Below, one piece after another: positions 22,464-34,609 of a DNA stretch of 64,000 nucleotides. Origin of the DNA: Gymnopus androsaceus JB14 (lineage: Eukaryota; Basidiomycota; Agaricomycetes; Agaricales; Omphalotaceae); NCBI GenBank assembly GCA_009733575.1, contig ML769386.1, forward strand, positions 852,033 to 916,032, in the 5' to 3' direction. Position numbers and translations under genes: made by a program. Below the pieces are notes generated by a model that did not search any database, was not told the origin of the DNA, and worked only from the letters and a program-made list of their open reading frames with translations. Each line of letters opens with the position of its first letter. Position 1 is the stretch's first letter.

Positions 22464-25400
22464 CTATGGTATAAGGCCGTGAGCTCGTAACAGCGCCCCC
22501 CACTCCTCCTGGCGCAGTTCGGCTTCAGCCAATCGTTGTCTGAGGTCGCTAAAATACACAATTTCACTTGGAAGTCACAAAATATAGAAACTTTCGGACA
22601 CACCAGTTTTCTTGTGATAGTTTGTTCCGAGATTCTTTAGTTACCCGCAGATCTTCGGTCATTGCTCGCCAAGCCTCATCATCAGGAAGGTTCACATCGT
22701 TGTACATTGCGTCGAGTTCCTCGTTGAAAGCCTAAAAAGTATTCCAATGAGTGACATGCGCATCCATGTTTCGTTCAAACACACCTCGTACATGATCTCC
22801 TTTTCTTTCGTGGATTCCTCAAGGAGACTTTTGACGACTTCACATTGACGACGGGAGTTCTGGAGCTCGATTCTACTGCGCTCCAAATCATTGGTTCTCT
22901 GTCGGAAGGATCAACGGAAAAAAAAAACAGCGGGCGTTCAACGACACATACCTCCCTAAACGCAGATGACAATTTACCGAGCGCAGTTTGCATGGCATCG
23001 TGGTTGTGGACCGCTGCAGCAAGCGAGCTGTCGGCCTCAGCCACTAAACGGTCAAGAGTACCAGAAGCTGGCTGGCTGGATGAGCTGAACATGCCAGGAG
23101 AGTCCATTGAGCTATGCTGGCGCAGAGGTGTTACAACAGCCGCGACACTCGGTGGTCGATGACTGCGTGGGGTACTCTCACCGGTTCTCTGACTGATGAG
23201 GGACCTCATTTCGTCCAAGCGATCCTGGGCAGCTTTGGTCTAGAAAAAAAAAACATTAGAGTTGTACTAAACCCACAACGACAAGCAATCCTTACCAGTG
23301 GAGGAGCGCCTCTTTGTGGTGTTCGGAAGCCCTTGCTGGGCGAAGAAGGTCTGGAGATATCGTTGTCGGAGGGCAGGCCTACTGAACCTTGTCTCTCGAC
23401 CTCAACCTTCATCCGTTTGACTGCTCGATGTGAAGATTCAATCTAAGAATACAATAAGTAAATGTTTGCCATCGAGAAAAAAAAGGAAATGCTTACATCT
23501 TCTTTTGTCGTTCGAGCTAAAGTAACGATCTTGTCGAGATCGCTAACCATATGGGGCGAGGACACAGATGGCCCCGGCACCTTTCCAAGGCGAATCTGGG
23601 GTGAGACTCGTCTGGGTGACGATGCGGCTATCTTGGCTGGTGTACGGCTCAAAGAGGTACGTCCACTCCTGCGAACATTGACTGGAGTATCACCCGAATC
23701 CGTTGTACTCCGGACAGAAGTTTTCTTCTTTATCGATAAAGGCTCAACGAAGCTGGATGGTCGAGCCATGCCGTTTGTGTGGGACTTTGGTGTCGAATCG
23801 ATATTATTCACAGGTTGGAAGATTTGCCGTTTACTTCGAGGTAACCGAGTAGGAGTCGGCTGAACGATGTTAGTAAGTTGGTCGGCGAGCTCATCGTCCA
23901 TAGACGGAAGCTCCGGCAGAGGAGGAGAGGCCGGACGAGGAGACTTGGAAGGCGGAAGTGGTGAAGGACTTCGAGGTCCCATAGGACGGCGATCGGATGA
24001 ATTCTGAGAGAGGGCTCGAGGAGACCGAGGGTCTTCCGTGACCGTACACTGGCTACTGGAATCCCTAGCCGTGGAAGCGCGGGAAGAAGGTCGGGCGGGA
24101 GGAAGGGGCTCCTCTAAACAACAGGAATGAATTTTTTCAAAAAAAGTCCGTACATTGGACAAAACACAGACTTACCTTCGTATATGGGAGCAGCTTTGCG
24201 ATGTGAGCTTCTGACAGGAACCTGCCTATCATTCTGGCTCTTGCTATTTCGTCTAGCCAACTCATCAGCCAACTCAAGTTGCTGAGCAAGGTCTTGGTCC
24301 GACCTATCCAGGTCTTGAATGTGGTCGTCGTCGATATCCGTGTAATCCGAATCTCTGTCTTGGGACATCGATCTAGACTTTGATGTCCTAGATATAGATC
24401 GAGACAAGCTGCGACTAAGACTACGACGCAGGCTGCCTTCTACATCTGAAGTTGGACCCGGTGACCTCCCTCTGTCGTGTTTCGTTTTAGAGCGTGACGA
24501 TGCCAATGAACCGTCGTCGACAGTAGTAGCGACGGTAGATATCGTGTTTGACCTTGAAGAGAATTTCGTAAAACTACTGTCGCCGGTAGAAGTTGTTTGC
24601 GTATACGTTGAAGATCGACTAGCGGTAGACTTTGTGCGTTTACGTCCATTGACAGAACCAGCAAAAAAGTCACCCATGGACGAACCAGGCCGCGAGTTGA
24701 AGAGGTTTCTAGATATCGCATCAAGACCGAAGATAGATGCTTTTGACCGTGCTGTGGGAGTAGAAGGTCGGGAATTTTTGTCGGTCTTGAATTGGAAAAG
24801 ACCGAATTGATGAACTAGATCGGGTATATGAGCGCATGAAGCAACCTAAAGCTGGTATTCTTACTGGTTAACACAATTCGCGAGGGGACTCTAGTGGTTT
24901 GCACTACATCTTCATCCTCAGGGTCAGAAGGATCACTCGAAGTGACCTTGAACCGACATACGCCACCTGCCAGAGGTTGAATCCGAATGACAGCGAACGG
25001 AGGACCAGTTATTCCAAAAGGAATGTCATCGGCTGTACCCATTGCGTCAACATGTACAACGATCTTGGTCTAAGAAATCAACAAACTTGAGTTAGTTGTG
25101 TGGAATTGGTACAGATACGAAAATAAGCACCTTCTTAGTTTCTTGGAGGAACGCAGTACGCTGATAAACGTTGTAGTACGTTCGAGCGACAGTGACTTTT
25201 CCTGATCTAGACTCCACCTCTGTATCATCAGAGCGAAGGACAACAGATTGTCCTAACCGGGCTCTGTATTTAGCTTGAACATTCCAAAGATTCTCCAGGA
25301 AACGTTGCTTGTCAGCCTCTGTCTGTGTAGGATCCAGATTGACTGGAGATGGTGGATGGACCACGGATAAGGATCGGAATGGTCGACCAGACCATCGTTC

Positions 25401-26900
25401 ACTTTGGTCCTGAGGAGGTTTCTCCAGATATAGATGAAAGTCTGCCATTCGCTTCATGAGATTCTCGTATATCAGCAGACCAGTGAACGTTTTACGCACC
25501 TGCACCACCTTGATCAGTGGCGACAACGTCAGTCACGTCAAGAACACCCTTAAAAACCATCCCGCTCTTTTTCTTCCCGGTTAATAAGCCCTTTGTGAGC
25601 TTGTCCAATTCATCAAGCCCTGACAATGCCCGTCCACTCTTCTCTCCGTTTCCCGGCCTCTTGGCAATCAAAAGTTTGTCTTCAAAGAGGAATAGGGTGC
25701 AATGCAGGGACGCCACGAAGAGAGCTAGATGATGCGGCGGAAGATGTAGGCGCGTCCAGCAGTATGTCCTCTACGTCTATGCAGTCGATGAAACGACGAG
25801 AATTCGAGAACATCTCTGGAGGAAACCCTTCGATAGTGGATATCAGGGAGTGTAAAATTGTAGCACGCTGCGTCTGCTCATCCGCTTCTGCTTGCGCGAT
25901 TGAGCTTGCAATCTTCTCTGCCGTCTCTAGTTTGGCCCTTTGGGGGTCTCCCGGTGACATATGCTTGATCATGAGCCGGAAAAGCAAAGTATACCGAGGA
26001 ATGCGCTGAACAGGCTCCATAAGAAGTTCGCGCAAACCTACGCGGTTCCTGTCCACCGATTGGTATTTAATGCGCTAGGAGAAGTTGAGCATGATGTACC
26101 GAGTAAGAATATGCTACGCACGTCGATATAGGCTGCAAACGGAGATGAACGTTTGGCTACTTCGCGATTAAAGATGAGTTGAGCCTCCTCTCTCTTTACA
26201 TAGTACTGCTTGTACTGCTCGAAGCCTGTTAATTCCTTGAAATGCCGAAGTGCGACATCACCAATCCCTCCGACCGTTCTACTTCCATTAGGAGCCATCA
26301 TCTTCTCCAAGTCAGTCAAAAAGGCTTCATTGACGGGCAGAAGATTGTCGAGGTTTCCGAAAAGTGTCTTAGCTTCGTACTTTGGGATGATAGCAGTACT
26401 TTTGCTTCCAGCAAACTTCCGCAAAGGATCTGCATAGTCGGACTTCAAAGTCTGCAGTTTCTTCACGTATGAGCGTTCAGTAGTGACCAGTTCGTTAATT
26501 GCAGAGGCAAGGGCAGATGATTCTGTCAGTGCGCGCTTTCTGGTGTTCGGGTGATCCTAAAACAGAATTATTAGCAGAAAACAAAGATAACAAAAGTACT
26601 AACAGTTTCCCTGGTGCATCTTCCGACTCGTTCTGGTAGGATAACGTCCTCTACTACAACTCCGAGAGACAAGACCAATTCTTTTATTTCTGTTGTAGAA
26701 TAGTATAAATAAAACTGACGATGAGAGCAGATAGAATACGTGCCGTCGCTAAGTTCTTTGCCATTCTCTGAGCCTTCTACGACGACTCCACAAAAGAAGA
26801 CGCGCTTTGTAGTGCTTGGTGCCGATACAAAGTCCCGAGGTCTGGTTTCATCCCCAGTGGCCAACGGCACTTGCTTTCGGGGTGAGTTTGCGAGAGCCAT
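22464..26900 (-). CDS. Rho guanine-nucleotide exchange factor with C-terminal coiled coil
   Basis: The N terminus (MALANSPRKQVPLATG) leads to a small beta-rich region, then a DH domain: INELVTTERSYVKKLQTLK, LFGNLDNLLPVNEAFL, GLRELLMEPVQRIPRYTLLF. A PH-like fold follows (LHCTLFLFEDKLLIAKRP, GMVFKGVLDVTDVV, HLYLEKPP), then a Ser/Arg-rich disordered region (RSLSRSLSRSISR), and a coiled coil near the end (RSRIELQNSRRQCEVVKSLL to LRQRLAEAELRQEEW). It is unlike the neighbouring RhoGEF outside the DH domain. About ten introns splice in frame. One +1 step is needed at about 25711-25722, exactly between the DH-PH linker and ASLHCTLFLF; otherwise the protein stops before its PH domain. The stops of the two RhoGEF genes lie 284 bp apart. 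Confidence 0.85.
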
Positions 26901-27207
26901 GTAGTGAGAGAGTAAAGCAAAGGAGATGGGAAAACGATATTAGCAGTGTCTTGAATACAACATCCAAAGGCTCGACGATGAAAGAAGGGAACCAACACCC
27001 TCACGTGACAGCGCCAGAAGAACTTCGCTTTGGCCTCTGACGTAACGCTTCTTTTACTCAAACTTCCATCTTCGAGAAACCGCCTTTCCACCATGACGCC
27101 CAGCCACTTTTTTTCACTAGATGAATCCGTAGGCTTCTTCCGTGTCCTTCAAAACTTTTATCGCTTACAGTTAATAGAAGACTCAGATTCACGCTAGTAG
27201 CACTCCA

Positions 27208-28329
27208 ATGCGACCCAAATTCGTATCCGAGTCTCCAGTTCTATCTCCAGCTTCACCGACTAATTACAAGTTTTTTACGCCTCTAAAACCGCGTATTCGC
27301 CCTCTTGTACCTTCCTCTCTTATGTCTCCAGTTGAATATCTGCCTCTACCGCGCTCGCCTCTACTTCTTTCCACCGCCTTCAGTCGCTCAGGTTTCTTGG
27401 TCCAGGCTACGTGCTCAACATTAGGAGATCTCGCCTTCAGTTGATGACTTGGCGTTCTCGACCCTTTCAGTTGTTGTCTCCTACGAACGAGTTATTGTCG
27501 TTTGACCACGATATCGATCTACATATTGGTTCTCTTTGCGATATTGGACTAGACGATACTCCCCTTAGGACACCTTTTCATCCTAGCTCTCCTCAGCCTT
27601 CAGAAAGCCCTCTCCCCATTGACTTGTCAGCTTTTCCCGTTTTCGACGCCAAAATAGGCCCCGCTGAATCTAATACTCGCTTATTACGTCCCAGGCTCCA
27701 TCGCGAGAGCACGCTAGACTTGTCGTTAGAGTCTTCCATGGATAATACATCCGAGGTCTTGCTATCTCCCAGTATCCCAAGACGAAAAGTCGCCAGCAGC
27801 CTTCGCCGCTTCAGCGCGTGCCGTCCTTTGAAGATAGTTAAAAAGAGTGGTTTGTCTTCTATACCAGAAGGATGTTCCCAGCAAGCGCTATGCACCCCGC
27901 GCTCCGTGGAATCCCCTCTTCCAGTCTTCGCGGTTTAGCTCGCGCCCTACCAAACTACACAAACGATCCTTCATTTCCAATGCCGTGGATTCCCAAGAAG
28001 ACGACTCATTTACTTTTCCCGACTCTTCTACCGCCGATGATTCGTCCAGCTCGCCTTATCCTTGTCCCTACGAAAGCGAGGACGGGAGAAAGTCTAAACT
28101 CACTCGACCCACACTGATTCCAGGTTTCCTTCAAAACCTGCCTCCGTTCAAACTTCCTACGACTCCTTCGTCAGCGCTATCCCCGGTCTCAATTTCGCCG
28201 ATGACTCCTTCGCGCTCTACAACCCCACTCAAGTCTCCGTTCCTGATTCGAAGGAAGGAGGATTCCGGACTAAAGTGGAGGTCCGACTCGCCTGGTGAAT
28301 ATTTCTCGAGTGCGCCGTCGATCATGTAG
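27208..28329 (+). CDS. Uncharacterised Ser/Pro-rich protein, frame broken
   Basis: The start MRPKFVSESPVLSPASPTN at the ATG 27208 is followed by phosphoprotein-like sequence with many SP/TP sites (LSPSIPRRK, ISPMTPSRSTTPLKSP). It ends KWRSDSPGEYFSSAPSIM. Three open blocks lie in different frames. Around 27420-27475 either two +1 steps (passing through SVDDLAFSTLS) or one -1 step or an unusual intron is needed. At 27865-27880 a +1 step joins GLSSIPE to DVPSKRYAPRAPW. Composition is constant across the joins, supporting one protein. No family recognised. It is divergent from the RhoGEF at 26900, about 300 bp away. Confidence 0.5.
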
Positions 28330-28639
28330 TCGACGTCTTGGACTGTGATTTTCTTTCTTTCCTTTTCGAATACTTGATACAAATCATGTTTATGGAGAAA
28401 TAGTACTAGTCTGTAATACTATGTAAAGCTGTTGCTTGAACTTTGGATTAGATCTGGTGCATCAATTTCCAGGTGAGGAGGTGACATGAACTTGGCTGCC
28501 GGAGGAAGCGAAGAGCAAAACAAGCATTCCACGATGTACGAGTACAATAGACTCATGCAACGAGCAATATCCACTATCTAGAGAACTGACGATAAAATCT
28601 CTGTTGACAAATCCATTTCTGAACGGGAGCTCAGTATGT

Positions 28640-28772
28640 GCATAGTCAGAAAAAAAAAACTGCAAGGGTCAAAATCATTAACCTGACAGGAATCGAACCC
28701 GCAATTTCAAGATACATACAAACTTAGAGAGCCCGTACGATCCGAATTTACCATTACTCAACGGAGGTCTCA
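28640..28772 (-). ncRNA. tRNA-like Pol III element (possible tRNA pseudogene or SINE piece)
   Basis: On the minus strand a near-perfect B box (GCGGGTTCGATTCC) at about 28688-28703 lies about 60 nt after an A-box/D-loop-like GAGTAATGGTAAATTC. About 40 nt downstream is a run of ten T, a Pol III terminator. A T-arm and a four-pair D-stem can be drawn. The acceptor stem pairs only partly (GACCT with AGGTT) and I could not fit a normal anticodon arm. It is therefore probably not a working tRNA. A covariance-model scan would settle it. Confidence 0.35.
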
Positions 28773-28944
28773 ATTACCGTATACTCGCTCAAATTTAGAC
28801 TCTATATGTTACAACTTGTACAATCATTGCTCAGAATATGGAGACAGAAGCCGCTCTCTACACTCTTTCCGGATCCAGTAAGCATCGAGTCATTTCCTCA
28901 CTATATAACTCTCATCTTCCTTTCAGCCTTCACATAAATTCAAA

Positions 28945-30241
28945 ATGTCGGGCAGCACTAGGCTTCCCATCCATTCTAGCACTATCAATGTAACATTTCT
29001 CGGAACTGCATCCGCAATGCCCTCTTCAACACGCAACCATTCGAGCCTGGCCGTCCGACTCGGCAGTGATGTCTGGCTCTTTGATTGCGGTGAGGCCACG
29101 CAGCATCAGATCCAGAAAAGCAACGTCCGCATGGGTAAGATTGAAAAGGTTTTCATAACTCATACCCATGGTCAGTACTCCTGCATAGCCAGTTAAAAAT
29201 CTTGACTTTTTTTTTCTTTTCAAAATCCCAGGCGATCACATTTTTGGTTTGATACCCTTGTTGGCTGGCTGTTTGAATGGGAATGGCGGCACCGCTGACG
29301 GCGTGGAAGATCCCAGAACTGAAATCGACCTTGACGCGCCAGTACGTTCCGTCCTACTTGTTCGGAAATGAGATTCCAATTTGTTATTCTTCATACAGCC
29401 GTTTGAGATTTACGGCCCTCTGGGCACCCGTGCATATGTCAGAAACGCTCTTACATACACCCATACGCTACTTTCTCGACCTTATGTGGTGCACGAACTA
29501 CGTTTTCCTTCCGATCCTCAAGCAGGAGACTACACCGACCTACCTCCCCATCGATCAGAGTCGCGTCGCGGCAGGAACATCCCTCAGGTTGACGGCGTAT
29601 GGTTGAATGTGTACCAAGACAACATCCTCTCAGTTTCTGCAGCTCCCATACTGCATTCCGTTCCTTGCGTGGGCTACACTTTGACAGAGGCGCCAGTTCC
29701 GGGAAAGGTCGATCCCAAGAAATACATTCCCGATATCAAACGTACCAGCACACCCATGACGGTTATGCGACTCCTGCAGGCTGGTGAATCTGTTACATTA
29801 TCCGATGGAACCGTGCTACAAGGTCCCCAACCTCGAAATGGACGCAAACTCGTAATATTGGGGGACACTTTTGACCCGTCTCCGATGATACCCATTTCTC
29901 AAGACGCTGATCTACTAATCCACGAGGCGACAAATGCTCATCTTCCCGGTATTGTAGCCAATACTCGAGATGACGACACGTATGAAAGCGTTCAGAAAAC
30001 AGCAATGGAACGAGGCCACTCTACACCACAAATGGCGGGAGCTTTTGCAAAACGGATAGGTGCTGCGTCGCTTATTTTGAATCATTTTTCGGCGAGATAT
30101 CCAGGGAACGACGATGTAGACGCAGAAGCAAAAACGATAATGGATGCTATCGCCAACTTGGCAGCAGCGGAATTTGGGAAACCAGTGGTATGCGCCCGGG
30201 ATTTGATGAGTGTGGATATAGGTTTCCGAGCGATAGATTAA
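28945..30241 (+). CDS. tRNase Z, short form (ELAC1-like)
   Basis: This zinc beta-lactamase-fold endonuclease removes 3' trailers from tRNA precursors. The N terminus has VTFLGTASAMPSSTRN with the family P-x-x-RN feature. Next comes WLFDCGEATQHQI, the zinc motif ITHTHGDHIFG (formed by splicing across the intron at about 29170-29231), FEIYGPLGTRAYV, LVILGDTFDP, LLIHEATN, and the C-terminal His in GHSTPQMAGAFAKRIGA followed by LILNHFSARY. Both introns splice in frame and the gene is intact. Length fits the short nuclear/cytosolic form and not the double-length tRNase Z-L. Its stop is only 21 bp from the stop of the convergent THOC7 gene. Confidence 0.92.
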
Positions 30242-30261
30242 CGAGTAATAAACGCATTTCT

Positions 30262-31354
30262 TCATGTATCATCCGGAGGCTCAGAAAGCTCACTGCTAGC
30301 ATCCGTTGCTTCACCCTCTTCCAGCTCTTCTCTTGCCTTTCTCGTCCGAGAACTCCTAGTGTCTTCTTCAACCTCTCCCATTTCGATATCACCATTGGTT
30401 TCAGCCTCTGGAGGATTTTCTTCTCCTTCTTCTCCCTCTTCCTTCTCGTCACCCTTTGAAGGTACAGGAGTGTCTGCACTCGGTTGTGAGGTTTCTAAAT
30501 CCTCTGCGCCTTCGCCGTCCAGTGCAGGTGTTCCTCTCTGAGAAGGGGCCAATGATGTCGTAGGATCTCCGCTAATGAACCGTAGAGATCCTAAATCCGT
30601 GATGATGCTATCCAAAGCCACCTTCTGGCTCTGTATCGCCCGAGTTTGAGATTCGTGTTCGTCGTGAATAGTCACCAAGTCATTTTCCAAATCTTCAATA
30701 GATCTATAAACGAGCTGTCGGTATAACCTTTGTACGTAAACAAGAGAGACGACACATACCTTTCCAACTCTTCCCTACTAGGAAGCGTATTCACTTTTTC
30801 TGCAATAAGGTCGTATTCGATTTTTCGCTTACGAGTCACTTGAGCTTCGTCTAAAGCAGTTTTGAGTTGTTCGATCTGGCCGCGAAGGGTATTGTGCTCC
30901 AAATCTGCGTATGATATATAGTTTAGATTGAACCGACTCAATGAACCAAGCTGGACGCACCAATCCGCTGTTTTTCTCTCTGATATTCCTCAACCTGCCG
31001 TGCTTCCGCCTCGCAAATCATAGCGCTCTTCTTCAATAGCAGCTGAAAAGACGCTAGCTCAACGAGAAAAGCCTCTCTTGCATCTTCCACGGAGCCATTC
31101 AGGCCCGTAGGTCCATTTGGAGAAGGTAGTGAAAGGGCAGTAGGATGCGCCGCGTTCGTATACTGGTGAAATCGCTTTAATACGCGTTTAAGAGGACGTT
31201 CTTCGTTTGTTATCCGTGCATGGACGATTTGGTCTAGAGAAAGCGTTAGCTTTCATTATTTTTTTGTTGAAATTTTCATACCTTCCTCTTCTGGTGTCAA
31301 TGTTGGTATTGCTAGGCCTTTGGCCCCATTTAAAGTGGGTTTATCTGCTGGCAT
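30262..31354 (-). CDS. THO complex subunit 7
   Basis: This is a component of the THO/TREX complex, which couples transcription to mRNA export in the nucleus. After a short N terminus (MPADKPTLNGAKG) comes RITNEERPLKRVLKRFHQY, typical of the THOC7/Mft1 family. A long coiled coil (LEHNTLRGQIEQLKTALDE, RKIEYDLIAEKVNTLPSREE, LENDLVTIHDEHESQTRAI) and an acidic disordered tail follow. Three short introns (about 31221-31274, 30905-30961 and 30705-30761) all splice in frame. The gene is intact. It converges on tRNase Z with 20 bp between stops, so the mature 3' ends must overlap. Confidence 0.88.
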
Positions 31355-31494
31355 AGGTGGAAGTGAAAGAGCGGATCACGCGGGCGCTTATTTGCATTGC
31401 TCGAAAAGTAGTCTGGTATTAAAAGTAGTCTGGTATTATGTATCTAAATTACAAGAGATACAACGTTAAATTACAAGCAAAAGAAACCACTAGA

Positions 31495-33511
31495 TCAACC
31501 CCATTCGTCCGGAACAAAAGGTGTCACCAAATCGTACATCTCTTCGTTAGTACCTCCGCGTCCTTTCTTATTCGACTTCCCACCCCTACCAATAACCTTC
31601 TTGAAAAGTCCACTCATACCACTCCTCTCAACAACCCTATCCCCGCTATCGAATTCATCTGGATAACAACTCTGCAGCATCTTTGCAAATTTCCGCATCC
31701 CACTTGAACTATCGTTCATATATCTCCTAGACTCGTCTAGCGCAGCTTGTAGGTATATTGTAAGATTCGGAAAGGAAATGGGAAGGATGGGGTATGGCAC
31801 GGTGTGCGTGGAAGGGATGGTATATGTTTTGGAGAGAGGAGAGTCGGAGCCGTCGCGAAGAAGTGGCGGAAGTTTCATCTGGGAATAGGAATATGGGAGA
31901 ATGTCGACGTCTCCAGTTGGATTTCTGCGCATCAAAGGCCGTTCACTATCTTGATCGATAGTAAACCATACTATTGTCCGCCAGGTAGGAGAGCTGTAAT
32001 GCGGCTGTAGTCAAGTTAGCAACTGCGTGTAACAGAAAAGAGATTGGATACTCACTCGGACAAACTGAATGACCGTTCGAAGGTGTAGATCTTCATTTCG
32101 CTGGGTAGCTTGCGGTGTAGGCTCTATACGTGTCCCTGATAGTCTGGCCATGAGTTTCAACAAGTGTCGCCAGCTCGTCGTTTGTAAATGGAGTGGAGGG
32201 GATTTTCCGTAAGGCAGACTGATAATATTGGGCATTACGCCTGCCATGGCTTGTGGCTGCTCTTGTACCACAGGGTCATAGAATCCAATGGCTAAAAGAG
32301 CAACAGTCAGTAAGCGGGGGAAAGAACCAGACAAAAACACTCACAGACGCCTTGTAAAAGCTCTTTATCTACAAACTGGTTGACATTGATCGCACTCATA
32401 CTCCGTTCAGCTTCCAGCTGCTCTTTCAACGAAGGGAGCGACGACGAAGATGCTGTTGGTTTAGAAAGACCATTGATATCTTCACTACTAGCTCGTACCG
32501 GTTGTAAGGGACGAGACGGGAGGCTCTCTGCAGAGCTGACATATGACGTCGATGAGGCAGAGGAATCGCTCCTCAGGAGTGAAGATTGAACAGATAGAGA
32601 AGAAGAATCCGTTGACGCATGCGTTGAAACGGAATCCATATATGTTGGCGGCAAAGGAGGCGGGCTGAGAACTGGCTGTGGATTGGAATCAGATTTATCG
32701 TCTGCTTCTTCTTCCAAAGCCAATCTGCGCGCGAACGCTTCATCGTCTTCCAAAGAATGTTGTTGGTTTTCTCCGGATAATCGCGCGGAATCCCGGCGTC
32801 GAGAATCTTCTTGTTCTTCTTCTGCTGCCAACTGGCGCGCAAGAGCTTCATCGTCAAGTAATGAAGTATGCGTCGACGGAGGAGAGGACCGTATTACAGG
32901 CTCGGACTTAGGTTCACCTTCACAGCTGGATGAACACGGAACAGGAGGTTGTGAATGATTGGAACAGTTGGCCTAGAAGGACCTGCTCCTGGTGTAGAAG
33001 ATTCGCTCCCGCGCATAGATTCTTCGAGCGCTCTAGCAAGTTCCTCTTCCTCCTGGCTGCTCAGTTTCTCCATGAACAATGTCTGCTTTTCAGACTCTGA
33101 TTTCGATAGCTGTAGAACTGCCTGGAGCTCATCCTGGTCCGTCGGAGAAAGAACATCGGAGCCATTCAAATGCGGAGGGGGAGGAGGGGGAGGCAGGTAA
33201 GTAGGCGGGGCAGTAGGAGGAGGTGCAGTTCTTGAGCGATGTGGATTCGGAGGAGTTCTGGGCTTTGCCGCTGAATAGGATGTATGATGGGACAATGGAT
33301 GATTGGGTGGTATCGGCGGAGGCGCAGGAGGACCTGAGAAAAACAAGTCGGATTTGTGCACGGTTGGAGGAGCATACGATGCGTCCATTAGTGCCTTTGG
33401 TAGTGGAAGTGAAGGTTCAGATTCAACTTGTTCTGGACTACTTCCCCATGAGGCTATGATAGGTGTACAGCATAAGTCTTTCGAAACATCTAATCATAAG
33501 CGACTTGCCAT
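31495..33511 (-). CDS. UIM-repeat protein of unknown function
   Basis: The N-terminal 100 residues are proline-rich (FFSGPPAPPPIPPNHP). Three ubiquitin-interacting-motif-like helices then follow: EEEELARALEESM, DDEALARQLAAEEE and DDEAFARRLALEEE, suggesting ubiquitin binding. A conserved domain comes next (GFYDPVVQEQPQAMAGVM, LHLRTVIQFVR, WRTIVWFTIDQDS, LPISFPNLTIYLQAALDESR). Introns at about 32289-32343 and 32004-32055 splice in frame. Between the first and second UIM (about 32935-32965) a -1 (or +2) frame step is needed; it restores a run ending in the second UIM. The start may be the ATG at 33511 via a small upstream intron, or the ATG at 33388. No named family recognised. Confidence 0.62.
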
Positions 33512-34609
33512 CATTTCGGCTACCGCGTACTTGACCGCGTATCATATCCAGATTCTGAAATCTAGGGAAAACTTCGACGCTGCACCGCAAGTACAAAGGC
33601 AAGGATACTAATACAAGTCAATGATCAAGGTTGTTAACATTGGGCGTCTAGTCATATAGTTCTTTGAATTCGTAATTCGGCGCTGATCAGGAGTTCCTGA
33701 CATCCGTCTCTCATCGAGTGGATCCCTTGCGAAACGAATACATTCCTTGCCAAAGCGACGACAAAGCTTGCATGCGCTGCTAATACAGCGCATGTTGTGC
33801 GCCCTGACCGCACCAGATATTTTCATGAGATACAGCGGTGAGGTCGAAAGGCTGCTGCGTCCCTATGCGCATATGCATATGTACGCTTTATATTTATCGC
33901 ATTGAAGAACTGGACATTGCGCAAGGCCGTGTACCACGGATTTCGGAAAGATTTAATTAAGTAGCATTGTACGCAGTGCTGGTACATAGGGACAAGGCAG
34001 TCGTTGCTGGGAAGCGGTGCCCAGATGACCCGCAACGAGTTCGAATTCTTGGAAGTTGGCCAGATTCCACGTAAAAAAACTATCCTCTGCAATATATTAT
34101 GTAGGCTCGATAGCGCTCATAGTATACAAATCCGACAGTAGCGCTACTGCTCGTTCAGAATGTACATACAACGGCGAGGCGACTCACTGGAGACAACGTA
34201 CAAGAATTCGCCAATTTGTCGTCTCCGCCGCCACGGAAAAAGAAAACATCGCAGCACACAAGATGGGATTGGATGCAGGCCGATCGATGTTGAACGAAGA
34301 TAAAGAGAAAAACAAGTGCAAAAAAGTAATATACCATGGAATCCAGGTGTATACAAGCAGCGTTGGGCACGAGGGAACTGGTTAATCAGTGTTTAACATA
34401 CAGTAAAGAAAGAAAGATGCAAAGGATTGTTGAGAGAGAAAAAATGAATCGAAAAATGCCTGTATAAATGAAAAAAAAAAAGTAATGATGCTTTGCTAGG
34501 GAAAAAAAAACATATGATGGATGGAGTGGCATGGATGGTGCAAGAGAGAGTAGCAGAAAACAAATCAATGAGCTATGCAAGTGGACATAAAGAACGTGAG
34601 AGGGTCGTT
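33512..34609. other. Intergenic, no gene recognised
   Basis: About 1.1 kb of short open frames on both strands with no recognisable domain. It has A-rich runs (about 34470-34510) downstream of the kinase gene stop, which is at 34610 on the minus strand. The region between is presumably 3' untranslated sequence and spacer. Confidence 0.4.

Noticed and set aside
23462..23863. 133-codon plus-strand frame within the second RhoGEF
   Set aside because: Shadow of the Ser/Pro-rich exon on the other strand.
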